Below are positions 1 to 10,600 of a stretch of 64,000 bases of DNA, one piece after another. The translations under genes and the position numbers were made by a program. Origin of the DNA: CAIOYC01 sp965277345. Its GTDB lineage: Bacteria > Pseudomonadota > Alphaproteobacteria > Caulobacterales > Caulobacteraceae. Under the pieces are notes generated by a model. The model saw only the letters and a list, made by a program, of their open reading frames with translations, ran no database searches and was not told the DNA's origin. The stretch covers positions 72,247 through 136,246 of the forward strand of contig CBDICI010000001.1 of the NCBI GenBank assembly GCA_965277345.1, in the 5' to 3' direction. Every line of letters begins with the position of its first letter. Within the stretch, counting starts at the first letter, position 1.

Positions 1-890
1 CGGCCAATGTCGGCACCTTCCATGCCGCCGGCGCGGGCGTATTCCTGATCCGCACCCTGGCCGGGATTCCTGAGGGCCTTTTGCTGTGGATCACCGTCGG
101 CATGATCGCCCGTAGCAAGACCCCCGAGCGCTGGGCCGGCGTCTTCTTCACCTTTCAGGTAATCGCACAACTGACCTTGGCGGTCGGCTTCGCCGCCCTT
201 ATCATCCCGAAGTTCGGCGCCGACGGCGGGTTCGCCGCCATGGGCCTGGCCTGCCTCGCCGGACTGCCCTTCGCCCTGTTCCTGCCGGAGCGCTACGGAC
301 CCCTGCTGCAGGCGCAAGGGAGCAGCGGCGCGCCGCCGCCGCGCGGGCTGATCGCACTATTGGCCACGGTGATCTTCGTCGGCGGCAACGGCGCGGTGAG
401 CGTCTACCTGCAGCCTCTGGCGCATCAGGCGGGGCTGAGCGGCGATGTGGCGCGCACGGCGCTGTGGGCCGGGCTCGCCGCGCAGATCGGCGGCGCCGCG
501 CTGGCCACCGCTTTGGCCGGACGCGTCCGCTACTTCACCATCTTCTCGACCGTGGTGCTGGGTTTCATGGTGGTGTGGACCGTTTATGGCCTGCACGTGC
601 AGGCGCCCGCCTTCATCGCCGCCACGGCGCTCGCGGGGGTGGTGCAGCTCCTGGTCGGGCCGTTCCTGGTGCCGATGACCATCGACGCCGACCCCTCGCG
701 GCGCGCCGCCCTGCAGAGCGCCGGCGCGCAGTTGCTGGGCGGGGCGGGCGGACCCCTGCTGGCGCATTTCGTGGTCAGCGACACCAATGTCACCGGCGTG
801 CTGTGGCTGGGCGGCGTCCTGCTGCTGGCCGGCTTCGGCATCGTCGCCTGGCTGCATTTCACCAACGCGGGACGCTCAACCGCTTCTTAA
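1..890 (+). CDS. MFS transporter, C-terminal part (5' cut by window edge)
   Basis: The frame is open from base 3 to a TAA at 890, so about 295 residues of a longer protein are visible. They form a run of hydrophobic segments separated by short charged loops (for example RSKTPER and LPERYGPLL), typical of the second half of a 12-helix major facilitator carrier. The segment around bases 330-880 gives about six membrane spans. The substrate cannot be told. A TTG at 81 should not be taken as the start, because coding continues upstream of it. The call to the superfamily is based on topology and loop style rather than a diagnostic motif. Confidence 0.7.
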   Translation, partial: ANVGTFHAAGAGVFLIRTLAGIPEGLLLWITVGMIARSKTPERWAGVFFTFQVIAQLTLAVGFAALIIPKFGADGGFAAMGLACLAGLPFALFLPERYGPLLQAQGSSGAPPPRGLIALLATVIFVGGNGAVSVYLQPLAHQAGLSGDVARTALWAGLAAQIGGAALATALAGRVRYFTIFSTVVLGFMVVWTVYGLHVQAPAFIAATALAGVVQLLVGPFLVPMTIDADPSRRAALQSAGAQLLGGAGGPLLAHFVVSDTNVTGVLWLGGVLLLAGFGIVAWLHFTNAGRSTAS

Positions 891-927
891 GCAAGGCGCG
901 CTAGTCTGGCGGAAGCGAGAGACCGCT

Positions 928-1281
928 ATGCCAGACCCCGCCCTGAACACCGACGATCAGCGCAGCCAGCCCCGCCCCCGCACCTATCTCGGCGGCAAGC
1001 TGGTCTATGGCGACTACTTTTCCCTCGACTGCGTGGTGCGCGACATCAATACCGGCGGCGCCCGCGTGCAGCTGCCCGAGGGGCAGGCCGTCCCCGACAA
1101 GGTGTTCCTGGTCGATCTCAAGACCGCCATCGCCTATGACGCGCACGTGGCCTGGCGTCGCTATCCGCTGATCGGCCTGACCTTCGACCACCAGTACGGC
1201 CTGGCCGAGGCCGCCACCCCGCACCTGCGCATCCTCAAGCAGCTCTGGATGTCCTCGCGCGAGCGCGGCAGCAACCTTTAG
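928..1281 (+). CDS. PilZ-domain-like protein
   Basis: A 117-residue soluble protein. Residues about 20-95 read like a PilZ beta barrel: a basic stretch (RPRTYLGGKLVYG), then CVVRDINTGGARVQLP, which matches the family's D-x-S-x-x-G-A turn with N-T-G in place of S-x-x-G, and a final VAWRRYPLIGLTF strand like the usual V-x-W-x-x-x-x-x-G-V-x-F. PilZ domains bind cyclic di-GMP through an RxxxR motif, and that motif is not clear here, so ligand binding is uncertain. The ATG at 928 was chosen because it follows a purine-rich GGAAGCGAGAGA stretch and removes an unrelated extension overlapping the MFS gene. Confidence 0.6.
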   Translation: MPDPALNTDDQRSQPRPRTYLGGKLVYGDYFSLDCVVRDINTGGARVQLPEGQAVPDKVFLVDLKTAIAYDAHVAWRRYPLIGLTFDHQYGLAEAATPHLRILKQLWMSSRERGSNL

Positions 1282-1465
1282 CCTACCCATCGCCGCTTAA
1301 GCGGTCAAAGCGCCCGGCCGGTTGAGCGCGGTTTATGCAGGCGTGTGCGCCGGCCCGCACCCTTGCAAGAAACATTTGCCGCCGAGGATCGGTGGGGCGA
1401 GGGTAGGTCACCGGCTTGATCCCGACCGGATGCCGGCCCGGTCGACCGCCGCGGAGACGCCGCCC

Positions 1466-2716
1466 ATGCCCACCAGCGACACCATCACCGACGCGGAGAC
1501 CCCCGAAGCCAGGGCCATAGCCCCGCGCCGGACCTTCCTCGGCCTGGCCGCCTTTGTCGCCGCCGCGCCGATCCTGACCGAGGCGCATTTCGCCCATGCC
1601 GCCGCCCCGGACCCGGCCAGGCCTTCGGGCATGGCGCTGCATGGCCAGGGGCGCACCCCGCCGCCCGCCGACGCGGTGCTGATCAACGCCAACGAGAACC
1701 CGCTCGGCCCCTGCCCCGCGGCCTGCGAAGCCATCGCCAGGATCGCCCCCATGGGCGGCCGCTACGACCTGTTCGGCGAGACGCAGAAGCTGGCGCATGT
1801 GTTCGCCGAGCAGCACGGACTGAAACCGGACTATGTCTCGGTCTATGCCGGATCGTCCGAGCCGCTGCATTACACCGTGCTGGCCTTCACCGCGCCGGGC
1901 CGGAGCCTGGTCACCGCCGACCCGTCCTATGAGGCGCCCACGCGGGCCGCGGAGGTCACCGGCGCCCGGATCGTCAAGGTTCCGCTGACCGGGACCTATG
2001 CCCACGACGTCAAGGCCATGGTGGCCGCCGACCCGAACGCCGGGGTGATCTATATCTGCAACCCCAACAACCCCACCGGCACCATCACGCCCAAGCAGGA
2101 GATCGTCTGGGCGCTGGAGAACAAGCCCAAGGGGTCGATCCTCCTGGTGGACGAGGCCTATCTGCACCTGTCCGACGAGCCGGATGTGCTGGACATGGTG
2201 GCGGCGGGCAAGGACCTGATCGTGCTGCGCACCTTCTCCAAGATCTACGGCATGGCCGGCATCCGCTGCGGCTTCGCCGTGGGTCGGCCGGACCTGCTGG
2301 CCAAACTGCAAGCCTACGGCCAGAACGCCATGCCCATCACCGGCTCCGCCGCCGCGCGCGTGTCGCTGGAAGACCCGACCCTGATCCCGGCCCGGCGCAA
2401 GATCACCGCCGATACCCGCAACGACACCATCGCCTTCCTGAAGGCCAACGGCTTCAAGGTGATAGGCGAGCCCAGGACCAACTGCTTCATGATCGACACG
2501 GGCCGAAACGGCCGCACGGTGATGGCCGCCATGGCCCGGCAGAAGGTGCTGATCGGCCGCACCTGGCCGATCTGGCCGAACGCCGTGCGCATCTCGGTGG
2601 GCACGCCGCAGGAGATGGCCAGGTTCAAGGTGGCCTTCAAGACGGTGATGGCCGAACCGGCCATGGCGGCGAACGAGACCCACCCGCCCCAGACCCAATT
2701 CCCGCACTATTCCTGA
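1466..2716 (+). CDS. Tat-exported histidinol-phosphate aminotransferase-like PLP enzyme
   Basis: A 416-residue fold-type I aminotransferase of the HisC group. A twin-arginine signal is visible: RRTFLG at residues 21-26, then a hydrophobic stretch ending in AHA near residue 45. The body carries the class I/II landmarks: INANENPLGP near the start, NPNNPTGT, a conserved DEAY, and the PLP-lysine context RTFSKIYGMAGIR. The family transfers an amino group between histidinol phosphate (or a related amine) and 2-oxoglutarate, normally in the cytoplasm, so export is unusual. The ATG at 1466 is preferred because it gives the short n-region expected of a Tat signal and has GGAG upstream. A second histidinol-type gene (HisN-like) lies at 42948, far away. 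Confidence 0.85.
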   Translation: MPTSDTITDAETPEARAIAPRRTFLGLAAFVAAAPILTEAHFAHAAAPDPARPSGMALHGQGRTPPPADAVLINANENPLGPCPAACEAIARIAPMGGRYDLFGETQKLAHVFAEQHGLKPDYVSVYAGSSEPLHYTVLAFTAPGRSLVTADPSYEAPTRAAEVTGARIVKVPLTGTYAHDVKAMVAADPNAGVIYICNPNNPTGTITPKQEIVWALENKPKGSILLVDEAYLHLSDEPDVLDMVAAGKDLIVLRTFSKIYGMAGIRCGFAVGRPDLLAKLQAYGQNAMPITGSAAARVSLEDPTLIPARRKITADTRNDTIAFLKANGFKVIGEPRTNCFMIDTGRNGRTVMAAMARQKVLIGRTWPIWPNAVRISVGTPQEMARFKVAFKTVMAEPAMAANETHPPQTQFPHYS

Positions 2717-2729
2717 CGATTTGGCGCAC

Positions 2730-2758
2730 CCCTCTCTCTATGGGAGAGGGTTCGTTTT
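2730..2758. terminator. Hairpin terminator between convergent genes
   Basis: Arms CCCTCTCTC (2730-2738) and GGGAGAGGG (2742-2750) pair with one G-T wobble and are followed by TTCGTTTT. It sits between the convergent aminotransferase and NodT genes and could serve the plus-strand transcript. Confidence 0.55.
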
Positions 2759-2760
2759 GC

Positions 2761-4251
2761 CTACTTCTTCGGCAGGTCGGCAACGGTCCAGCCGCCGCCG
2801 AGGGCTTCGATCAGGGCGACGCTGGCGGCCTGTTGCTGTTGCAGGATCTGCAACGCCGCCTCGCCGGCCTGCAGGCTGGTGTTTTGCGCCGAAACCACCG
2901 TGGTGTAATCCACCGTGCCGGCCTTGTACTGGTTCAGCGCCAGTTGTTCGGCCAGGCGGGCGGACACCAGCGCCTGATCGCGAAGCCCCTGTTCCTGGCC
3001 CAGCACGCGCAGCGCCACCAGTTCATCCTCCACATTCTGGAAGGCGCTCAGCACCGTCTGGCGATAGCTGGCCACACGTTGGGCGTAGGCGGCCCTGGCC
3101 TGGCGTACACGGGCCTTGCGCGCGCCGAAATCGAGCAGGGTCTCAGCCGCCGACAGGCCGTAGGACCACACGTCGTTGGAGCTGTTGAACAGGCTGCCGA
3201 GGGTGGAGGCGTTGTAGCCGTAGCTGCCGGACAGATTGAACGTTGGGAAGTAGGCCGCCACCTGCACACCGATCTGGGCGGAGGCCGAGGCCGCGTTGCG
3301 CTCGGCCGAGGCGATGTCCGGCCGCCGCTGCAGGATTTCCGACGGCACCAGCACCGGCGGCGTCGGCACCGAGCGGTTCAGGGTCTCCACCGGCGCGATG
3401 GTGAGTTCGGCCGGGGCCATGCCGGCCAGCACGGCGATGGCGTGTTCGGTCTGCTGGCGCTGGACCGCCACATTCGCCTGGGTGGCCTTGGCGGTGATCA
3501 ACTGGGTCTGGGCGGTGATCACGTCGGCCTTGGCGGCGACGCCCGCCTGATAGCGGTTGTTGGTGATGTCATAGGCCCGCTGGTCCGTCGCCACCGTCTC
3601 GTCATAGAGGCGCTTTTCCGCGTCGAGGATGCGCAGCAGGAAATAGTCGCTGGCCAGCAGGGTCTGGGCCGACAGCCTGGCGTTGGCGAGGTCGGCGGCC
3701 GAGGCCTGGCTCAGGGCGCGGTCGCTCTGGACCTGGCGACGCAGACGTCCCCACACGTCCGGCGCCCAGGAGGCGCCGAGGGCGGCGTTGTAGCGGGTCT
3801 GGCTGCTGGCGCCGCCTCCCCCCGAGATCAGGTTGCCGTTGGAATCCACAAAGCCACCGGAGCCGCCACCGCCGCTTCCCCCGCCGCTGCCGGAACGCTG
3901 GCCCGAGCCGGTCAGGCTGATCGTCGGGAACAGTCCGGCGCGGTCGACGGCGGTCAGGGCGCGCGCCTGGTCATAGGCGGCGACAGCCTGGGCCACAGTC
4001 TGGTTGTCGATGGCGACCTTGCGCTCCAGCCCGTCCAGCGTGGCGTCGTTGAACACCGACCACCAAGCGCCGCGGTCGATGGTGTCCATGGGCTGGCCGA
4101 TCACCCAGCCGTTCTGGGCGTTCGGCGCCTCCTTGAAGGCGGGCGGCGTCGCCACGCTCGGACGCCTGTAGTTCGGTCCGACGGCGCAGGCGGACAACAA
4201 CAGGGTTGCGATCAGGATGGGCGCGATGGGAGGGCGGCGGAACAGGGTCAT
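2761..4251 (-). CDS. RND efflux outer-membrane lipoprotein, NodT/OprM family
   Basis: A 496-residue outer-membrane factor of the TolC superfamily, the exit duct of a tripartite pump. The N-terminus is a lipoprotein signal with lipobox LLSAC, so the mature protein is acylated at about Cys21 and begins AVGPNYRRP, the NodT-family opening. Two repeats of the OEP domain follow, with the family's SLFPTISL-like and AYFPTFNLSGSYG strand starts. A glycine/serine-rich insert lies near residues 120-145. It is the last gene of the operon, 10 bases after the second pump gene. Length matches the family (450-500). Confidence 0.92.
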   Translation of the reverse strand: MTLFRRPPIAPILIATLLLSACAVGPNYRRPSVATPPAFKEAPNAQNGWVIGQPMDTIDRGAWWSVFNDATLDGLERKVAIDNQTVAQAVAAYDQARALTAVDRAGLFPTISLTGSGQRSGSGGGSGGGGSGGFVDSNGNLISGGGGASSQTRYNAALGASWAPDVWGRLRRQVQSDRALSQASAADLANARLSAQTLLASDYFLLRILDAEKRLYDETVATDQRAYDITNNRYQAGVAAKADVITAQTQLITAKATQANVAVQRQQTEHAIAVLAGMAPAELTIAPVETLNRSVPTPPVLVPSEILQRRPDIASAERNAASASAQIGVQVAAYFPTFNLSGSYGYNASTLGSLFNSSNDVWSYGLSAAETLLDFGARKARVRQARAAYAQRVASYRQTVLSAFQNVEDELVALRVLGQEQGLRDQALVSARLAEQLALNQYKAGTVDYTTVVSAQNTSLQAGEAALQILQQQQAASVALIEALGGGWTVADLPKK

Positions 4252-4261
4252 GGCGGGCGCC

Positions 4262-7200
4262 TTATGGGCGGATGGGAGCGGGCGAGGCGGGCCGGCCCCG
4301 CAGGCGTTCCCCCAGCCGCGAACGGCGGCGGGGCTTACGAAGCTTGTCCATATAGAGATAGACCACCGGTGTGGTGAGCAGCGTCAGCACCTGGCTGGCC
4401 ACCAGCCCGCCGATGATGGCGATGCCGAGCGGCCGGCGCAATTCGCCGCCCTCGCCGAAACCCAGGGCCAGGGGCAGGGCGCCGAGGATCGCGGCGAAGG
4501 TGGTCATCAGGATCGGCCGGAAGCGCAGCATCGAGGCTTTGTGGATGGCGTCCTGGCTCGACAGCCCCTCCTCCCGCTCCGCCACCAGGGCGAAGTCGAT
4601 GATCATGATGGCGTTCTTCTTGACGATGCCGATGAGCAGCACGATGCCGATCATGCCGATGATGTCGAACTGCACGTGGAACAGCAGCATGGCCCCCACC
4701 GCGCCGAGGCTGGCCGACGGCAGGGTGGAGAGCACGGTGATGGGATGGACATAGCTCTCATACAGCACGCCCAGCACGATATAGACCGCCATCAGGGCGC
4801 CCAGGATCAGCACGGGCTCCGAACCGAAGGCCTGCTGGAACTGTTGGGCCGACCCGCGGAACGAGCCGTGCACGGTGTTGGGCATGTGGACGGTGTCGAG
4901 CGCGTGCTGGATCGCCGCCTGCGCGTCGGACAGCGCCTTGCCCGGCGGCAGGTTGAACGAGATGGTGGCCGACACCGACAGGTTCTGGTGGTTCACCTGG
5001 GTCGGCGTCGAGTTGGGCGCCACGGTGGAGAAGGCGGGCAGTGGCACCACCCGTGAGGCGCTGGTGGAGACGGCCACGCCGGTCTGTGTCCGCCCCGACC
5101 CGCCGCCGCCGGTGGAGGTGGCGGTGACGCCGGCCCCGGTCAGTGCGGTGGGCAGCGCCACCGTGGTGCTGGTGCGCGAGGCGGCCACATAGGGCTGGGT
5201 GTGGCTCACCGTCTCTTCGGGCTTGATCACCCCGGTCCCGAGCGCGCCCTTGCCGTTCGGATGGGAACCCGACCCCGGCGTCAACAGGGCGCCGGAATTG
5301 CCGCTCGGCGCCACATAGAGGCTGGTGATGTCCTCCGGCGTCCTGGCGAACTCCGGCGCCACCTCCTCGGTGACGTGATATTGGTTCAGCGGGTTGTAGA
5401 TGGTGGAGATCTGCGCCTGTCCGAACGCGTCGTTCAGGTTGTTGTCGATCTGCTGCGAAGTGAGGCCAAGGCGCGCGGCGCCGTCGCGATCGACGGTGAC
5501 GAAGGTCTCCAGTCCGTGGTCCTGCTGATCTGAGTTGACGTCGAGCAGGCTGGGATCGGTCTTCAGCTGGTTGGTAAGCTTCTCCGCCCAGATCTTGAGC
5601 AAGGCGAGGTCGTCGCTCTCCAGCGTATACTGATACTGGGCGTTGGACTGGCGCCCGCCCCCGCCGATGTCCTGGCGCACCTGCAGGAAGGTCTGGGCGC
5701 CGGCGATGCGGAACAGCTTGGGCCGCAGACGATTGATTACGTCGTCGGAGGTTTCGCCCGGGCGCTGGGCCTTGGGCTTGAGCTGTACCTGCAGTCCCGC
5801 GCCATTGGAGCCGGAGAAGCCGGTCACCGTCTGCACCGACTTCTCGGTCATGATCGTCTTGACGATCTGGCGGAACTTCTGGCCGGTGAGGTTGAAGGAC
5901 GAGGCCTGGTCCACCTGCACGCCGCCGCCGAGCTGGCCGGTATCCTGCTGCGGAAAGAAGCCCTTGGGCACGATGATATACATATAGACCGTGGCGACGA
6001 CGGCGGCGACCAGCAGGCCGAGCACGATCAGGCCGTTGTTCAGCGCCCAGCTCAGCGAGTCCTCATAGGTCTCGTGCAGGAAGCGGAAGCCGCGCTCCGA
6101 GCCATCGGCCAGCCTTGCGAAAAACCGGCCCATCGGCCCCTTCGGCTTCTGCTGCTTTTCCGGATCGTCGATCAGCCGCGCCGCCAGCATGGGCGTGGCG
6201 GTAAGCGACAGCACGAGCGAGATCATCACCGCCGAGGCCAGCGTCACGGCGAACTCGCGGAACAGCCGCCCCACGATGCCGCCCATGAACAGGATCGGGA
6301 TGAACACGGCGATCAGCGAGATGGAGATGGAGATGACGGTGAACCCCACCTCGCCCGCGCCCACCAGGGCGGCGCGGAAGCGCGGCATACCCGCCTCCAC
6401 GTGGCGGGTGATGTTCTCCAGCACGACGATGGCGTCATCGACCACGAAGCCCGTGGCCACGGTGAGCGACATCAGGCTGAGATTGTCCAGGCTGAACCCG
6501 AACAGATACATGACCGCCAGCGTGCCGAGCAGCGAGACCACCACCGCCACCGCCGGGATCAGCGTCGCCCGCCCATTGCGCAGGAAGGCCAGCACAACGA
6601 GCACGACCAGGATGACCGACAACAGCAGCGTGCGCTCCACCTCCACCAGGGACGAGCGGATCGAGGTAGTGCGGTCGAAGGTGACCGAAAGATCGACCGT
6701 CGGCGGCAGCTCGGCCTTCAGCTGCGGCAACAGCGCCTTGATCCGGTCGACCACGTCCATGACGTTGGCCGCGGCCTCCTTGCGGATGTTGACGTTTATG
6801 GAGTCCGTGCCGTTGTAGAGGCCGATGTTGAGGATGTTCTCCGCCCCGTCATAGACGTGGGCGACGTCGGACAGGCGCACCGCGGCGCCGTTGCGATAGG
6901 CCACCACCAGACCGGAATAGTCGGACGCCTTCAGCCCAAGGTCGTTGGTGTAGATCTGCTGGTGACGGCCGGCGATATCGAGCGCGCCCTTGGGCTGGGG
7001 CACGGGATTGAAACCGGCCACCGCCGCGCGGATATCCTCCAGCCCGATGCCGAACTGCGACAGCAGGCGCGGATTGAGGTCGATGCGCACGGCGGGCGAG
7101 GCGCCGCCCTGCACGTCCACCTGCCCCACGCCCGGCACCTGGCTCAGCTTCTGCTGCAGGATGGTGGCGGCCGCGTCGTACATCTGCGGCTTGGTCAGGG

Positions 7201-7642
7201 TGGGCGAGGTCAGGGCCAGGCTGATCACCGGCTGGTCGGCCGGGTTGAACTTGCGATACTGCGGCGGGCTGCGCAGCGTGGAGGGCAGGTCGGCCCGAGC
7301 GGCGTTGATTGCCGCCTGCACGTCGCGCGCGGCGCCGTTGATGTCGCGGTCAAGGTCGAACTGCATCACGATCTGGGTGCGCTGGGTGGAGGACGAGGAG
7401 GTCATGTCCGTCACCGAGGCGATATGGCCGAGCCGACGCTCCAGCGGGGTGGCGACGCTGGTGGCCATGATCTCCGGACTGGCGCCCGGCAGATTGGCGC
7501 TCACGCCGATGGCGGGAATGTCGATCGCCGGCAGGGAGGCGACCGGCAGGACAAAATAGGCGGCGATGCCCACGAGCGCGATGCCGATGGTGAGCAGGAT
7601 CGTCGCCACCGGCCGCCGGATGAAGACGGCTGCCGGGTTCAC
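4262..7642 (-). CDS. RND efflux permease (HAE1 family), second pump of the operon
   Basis: A 1126-residue inner-membrane proton antiporter. The proton relay is present: VVDDAIV in helix 4 and GIVKKNAIMIIDFA in helix 10. The first periplasmic loop begins SLPAIDIPAIGVSANLPGASPE, as in MdtC-like pumps. A Ser/Thr/Gly-rich insert of roughly 90 residues (about 775-865, DNA 5045-5320) interrupts the second large periplasmic loop, which accounts for the extra length over the usual 1030-1050. The start is GTG at 7642, overlapping the stop of the preceding pump gene by four bases (GTGA). Two different RND pumps in one operon is the MdtBC arrangement, where they work as a heterotrimer; that is inferred for this pair. 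Confidence 0.93.
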   Translation of the reverse strand: MNPAAVFIRRPVATILLTIGIALVGIAAYFVLPVASLPAIDIPAIGVSANLPGASPEIMATSVATPLERRLGHIASVTDMTSSSSTQRTQIVMQFDLDRDINGAARDVQAAINAARADLPSTLRSPPQYRKFNPADQPVISLALTSPTLTKPQMYDAAATILQQKLSQVPGVGQVDVQGGASPAVRIDLNPRLLSQFGIGLEDIRAAVAGFNPVPQPKGALDIAGRHQQIYTNDLGLKASDYSGLVVAYRNGAAVRLSDVAHVYDGAENILNIGLYNGTDSINVNIRKEAAANVMDVVDRIKALLPQLKAELPPTVDLSVTFDRTTSIRSSLVEVERTLLLSVILVVLVVLAFLRNGRATLIPAVAVVVSLLGTLAVMYLFGFSLDNLSLMSLTVATGFVVDDAIVVLENITRHVEAGMPRFRAALVGAGEVGFTVISISISLIAVFIPILFMGGIVGRLFREFAVTLASAVMISLVLSLTATPMLAARLIDDPEKQQKPKGPMGRFFARLADGSERGFRFLHETYEDSLSWALNNGLIVLGLLVAAVVATVYMYIIVPKGFFPQQDTGQLGGGVQVDQASSFNLTGQKFRQIVKTIMTEKSVQTVTGFSGSNGAGLQVQLKPKAQRPGETSDDVINRLRPKLFRIAGAQTFLQVRQDIGGGGRQSNAQYQYTLESDDLALLKIWAEKLTNQLKTDPSLLDVNSDQQDHGLETFVTVDRDGAARLGLTSQQIDNNLNDAFGQAQISTIYNPLNQYHVTEEVAPEFARTPEDITSLYVAPSGNSGALLTPGSGSHPNGKGALGTGVIKPEETVSHTQPYVAASRTSTTVALPTALTGAGVTATSTGGGGSGRTQTGVAVSTSASRVVPLPAFSTVAPNSTPTQVNHQNLSVSATISFNLPPGKALSDAQAAIQHALDTVHMPNTVHGSFRGSAQQFQQAFGSEPVLILGALMAVYIVLGVLYESYVHPITVLSTLPSASLGAVGAMLLFHVQFDIIGMIGIVLLIGIVKKNAIMIIDFALVAEREEGLSSQDAIHKASMLRFRPILMTTFAAILGALPLALGFGEGGELRRPLGIAIIGGLVASQVLTLLTTPVVYLYMDKLRKPRRRSRLGERLRGRPASPAPIRP

Positions 7643-10600
7643 GAGGGATGGCCCTCCGGCTCGCCGTCGTCGGGAGCGCGGCCGGGGGTCCCGTCACCGC
7701 CCTCGTCGCGGCGCTCCTGTTCGTCCTGCGCCGCCGTTTGGCCGCGGGTCGCGTCCTGGCCGCGCTGGCCGCGCTGATAGCGCACCGGGGCCTCGGGATC
7801 GCGGCGGGAGAGGCGCGTGGCGGCCTTGTCGAACCAGATGTAGATCACCGGCGTGGTGAACAGGGTCAGCAACTGCGAGGCGATCAGGCCGCCGATGATG
7901 GAGATGCCGAGCGGCTGGCGCAGTTCCGCCCCCATGCCGCCGCCGAGCCACAGCGGCACGGCGCCCAAGAGCGCGGCCATGGTGGTCATCAGGATCGGCC
8001 GCAGCCGCAGCAGCGCCGCCTGGTGGATGGCGCTGGTGGAATCCATCCCCTCGTTCCGCTCCGCGTCCAGGGCGAAGTCGATCATCATGATGGCGTTCTT
8101 CTTGACGATGCCGAACAGCAGCACGATGCCGATGATGCCGATGACGCCGAGGTCCTGACCCGTCAGCAATAGCGCAAGCAGCGCCCCGATCGCCGCCGAC
8201 GGCAGGGTCGACAGGATGGTCACCGGGTGGATGAAGCTCTCATAGAGCACGCCCAGCACGATGTAGATCGCCACCACCGCCGCCAGGATCAGCCACAGCT
8301 CGTTGGATAGCGAGGACTGGAACGCCGCCGCCGCGCCAAGGAAGGTGGTGTTGACCGAGGCCGGCATGTGCATGTCGGTCTCAATACGCTTCACCTCGTC
8401 CACCGCTTGGCCGAGCGCGACGCCCTTGCCGAGGTTGAAGGAGACGGTCGCGGCTGGGAACTGGCCCACATGGGTGACCAGCAGCGGGGAGGTCCGCTCC
8501 TGCACGGTGGCGATGGCGGTCAGCGGGACGTTCGCGCCGGACGAGGACTGCAGGTAGATGGCGCTCAGCGCATCGGGCGAGCGTTGCAGCGAGGGGGTCG
8601 ATTCCAGGATCACCCGGTACTGGTTGGACTGGGTGAAGATGGTGGAGACGATGCGCTGGCCGAAGGCGTCATAGAGCGCGTTGTCCACTGAGGCCAAGGA
8701 GACGCCGAGCCGCGCGGCGGTATCGCGATCGACATTGATAAAGGCCGACAGGCCCTTGGTCTGCGCGTCGCTCGACACCTGCTCGAACTGGTGCAGTTTG
8801 TTCAGCCGATCGACCAATTGGCTCGACAGGTCGGCGAGCTGGGCGGGATCGGCGCCCTCCAGCACGAACTGGTATTGGGTGCGGCTCACGTTGGCGTCGA
8901 TGGTCAGGTCCTGCACCGGCTGCAGATAGAGCACCATGCCGGGGATGTTGGCGGTTTCGGTCTGTAGCCGCCGGATCACCTCCGATGCGCCGGTGTGGCG
9001 CTGGCCGAGCGGCTTCAGCGCGATCAGCATCCGGCCCTCGTTGAGGGTCTGGTTCTGGGCGTCGACGCCCACATAGGACGAGACGTTGTCCACGTCGGGG
9101 TCCTGCAGCACCGCCTGCGCCATCTGCCGCTGGCGCTGGCCCATCTCGGCATAGGAGATGGTCTGCGCCGCCTCGGTCACGCCCTGGATCAGACCCGTGT
9201 CCTGGGTGGGGAACAGGCCCTTGGGGATGATGATGTAGAGGAAGGCGGTGAGGACGAAGGTGCCGACCGCCACGATCAGGGTGGCCAACTGGCGGCCGAG
9301 CACCCAGGTCAGCGCCGTATCGTATCGCGCCGCGATCCACTTGAAGCCGTCGTCCAGCCACAGGTTCATCCGGCCGTATCGCGTCTTCGGGTTCTCGTTG
9401 GGCGCCGAGAGCCACAGCGCGCAGAGCGAGGGCACCAGCGTCAGCGAGACGATGGCGGAGATGACGATGGTGATCGCCAGGGTGATGGCGAACTCGCGGA
9501 ACAGCCGGCCCACCACATCGCCCATGAACAGCAGCGGGATCAGCACCGCCAGCAGCGACAGGGTCAGGGAGATGATGGTGAAGCCGATCTCGCCCGAGCC
9601 GCGGAACGAGGCGGTCTTGCGGTCCTCGCCGTCCTCGATATGGCGCGAGATGTTCTCGATCATGACGATGGCGTCGTCCACGACGAAGCCCGTGGCGATG
9701 GTCAGCGCCATCAGGGTCAGGTTGTTGAGCGAGAACTTGAACAGGTACATGATCCCGAACGCGCCCACGAGCGAGAGCGGCACGGCGATGCCCGAGATGG
9801 CGGTGGCGGCGAGGTTGCGCAGGAACAGGAACATCACCAGGACGACCAGGGCCACCGACAGCGCCAGTTCGAACTCCACGTCCTTGACGCTGGCGCGGAT
9901 GGTGACGGTGCGGTCGGTGATCGGGGTCAGGGTGACCCCGTTCGGCAGCGAGTCCTCCAGCGCGGTCCTGGACGGGTTCTTGCCGACCTTGGTCCGGCAC
10001 GCGTCGTCGGCGCAGTAGGCCAGGGGCAACATGCCCTTGATCTGGTCCGCCACCTGGATGACGTTGGCGCCCGGCTGGCGCTGGATATTCAGGATCACCG
10101 CGGGCGTGGTGTTGTCGAGCGCGCCGAGCTGGTTGTTCTCGGCCCCATCGACGATGCTGGCCACATCCTTCAGATGCACCGGCGCGCCGTTGCGGTAGGC
10201 GATGATCAGGTTGGTGTAGTCGTTGACCGTGGAGAGCTGGTCATTGGAGTTGATGGCGTAGGACCGCGTTACACCGTCGATCTGGCCCTTGGCGCCGTTG
10301 ACGTTGGCCGACCCGATGGCGGTGCGAAGCGTCTCCAGCGTCAGGCCGTAGGAGGCGAGCGCCGCCGGGTTGGCCTGGATGCGCACCGCCGGCCGCTGGC
10401 CGCCCGACACGGAAACGAGGCCGACGCCCGGCACCTGCGACAGCTTCTGCGCCAGGCGGGTGTCGGCGATGTCCTCCACCTCCGTCAGCGGCAGGGTCGA
10501 GGAGGACAGGGCGATGGACAGGATCGGCGCATCGGCCGGATTGATCTTGGCGTAGATCGGAGGACTTGGGATGTCGGACGGCAACAGGTTGCCCGAGGCG

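Noticed and set aside
6074..7777. A 567-codon plus-strand frame opposite the second RND pump gene
   Set aside because: It is a high-GC shadow with a repetitive His/Asp/Arg-rich product.
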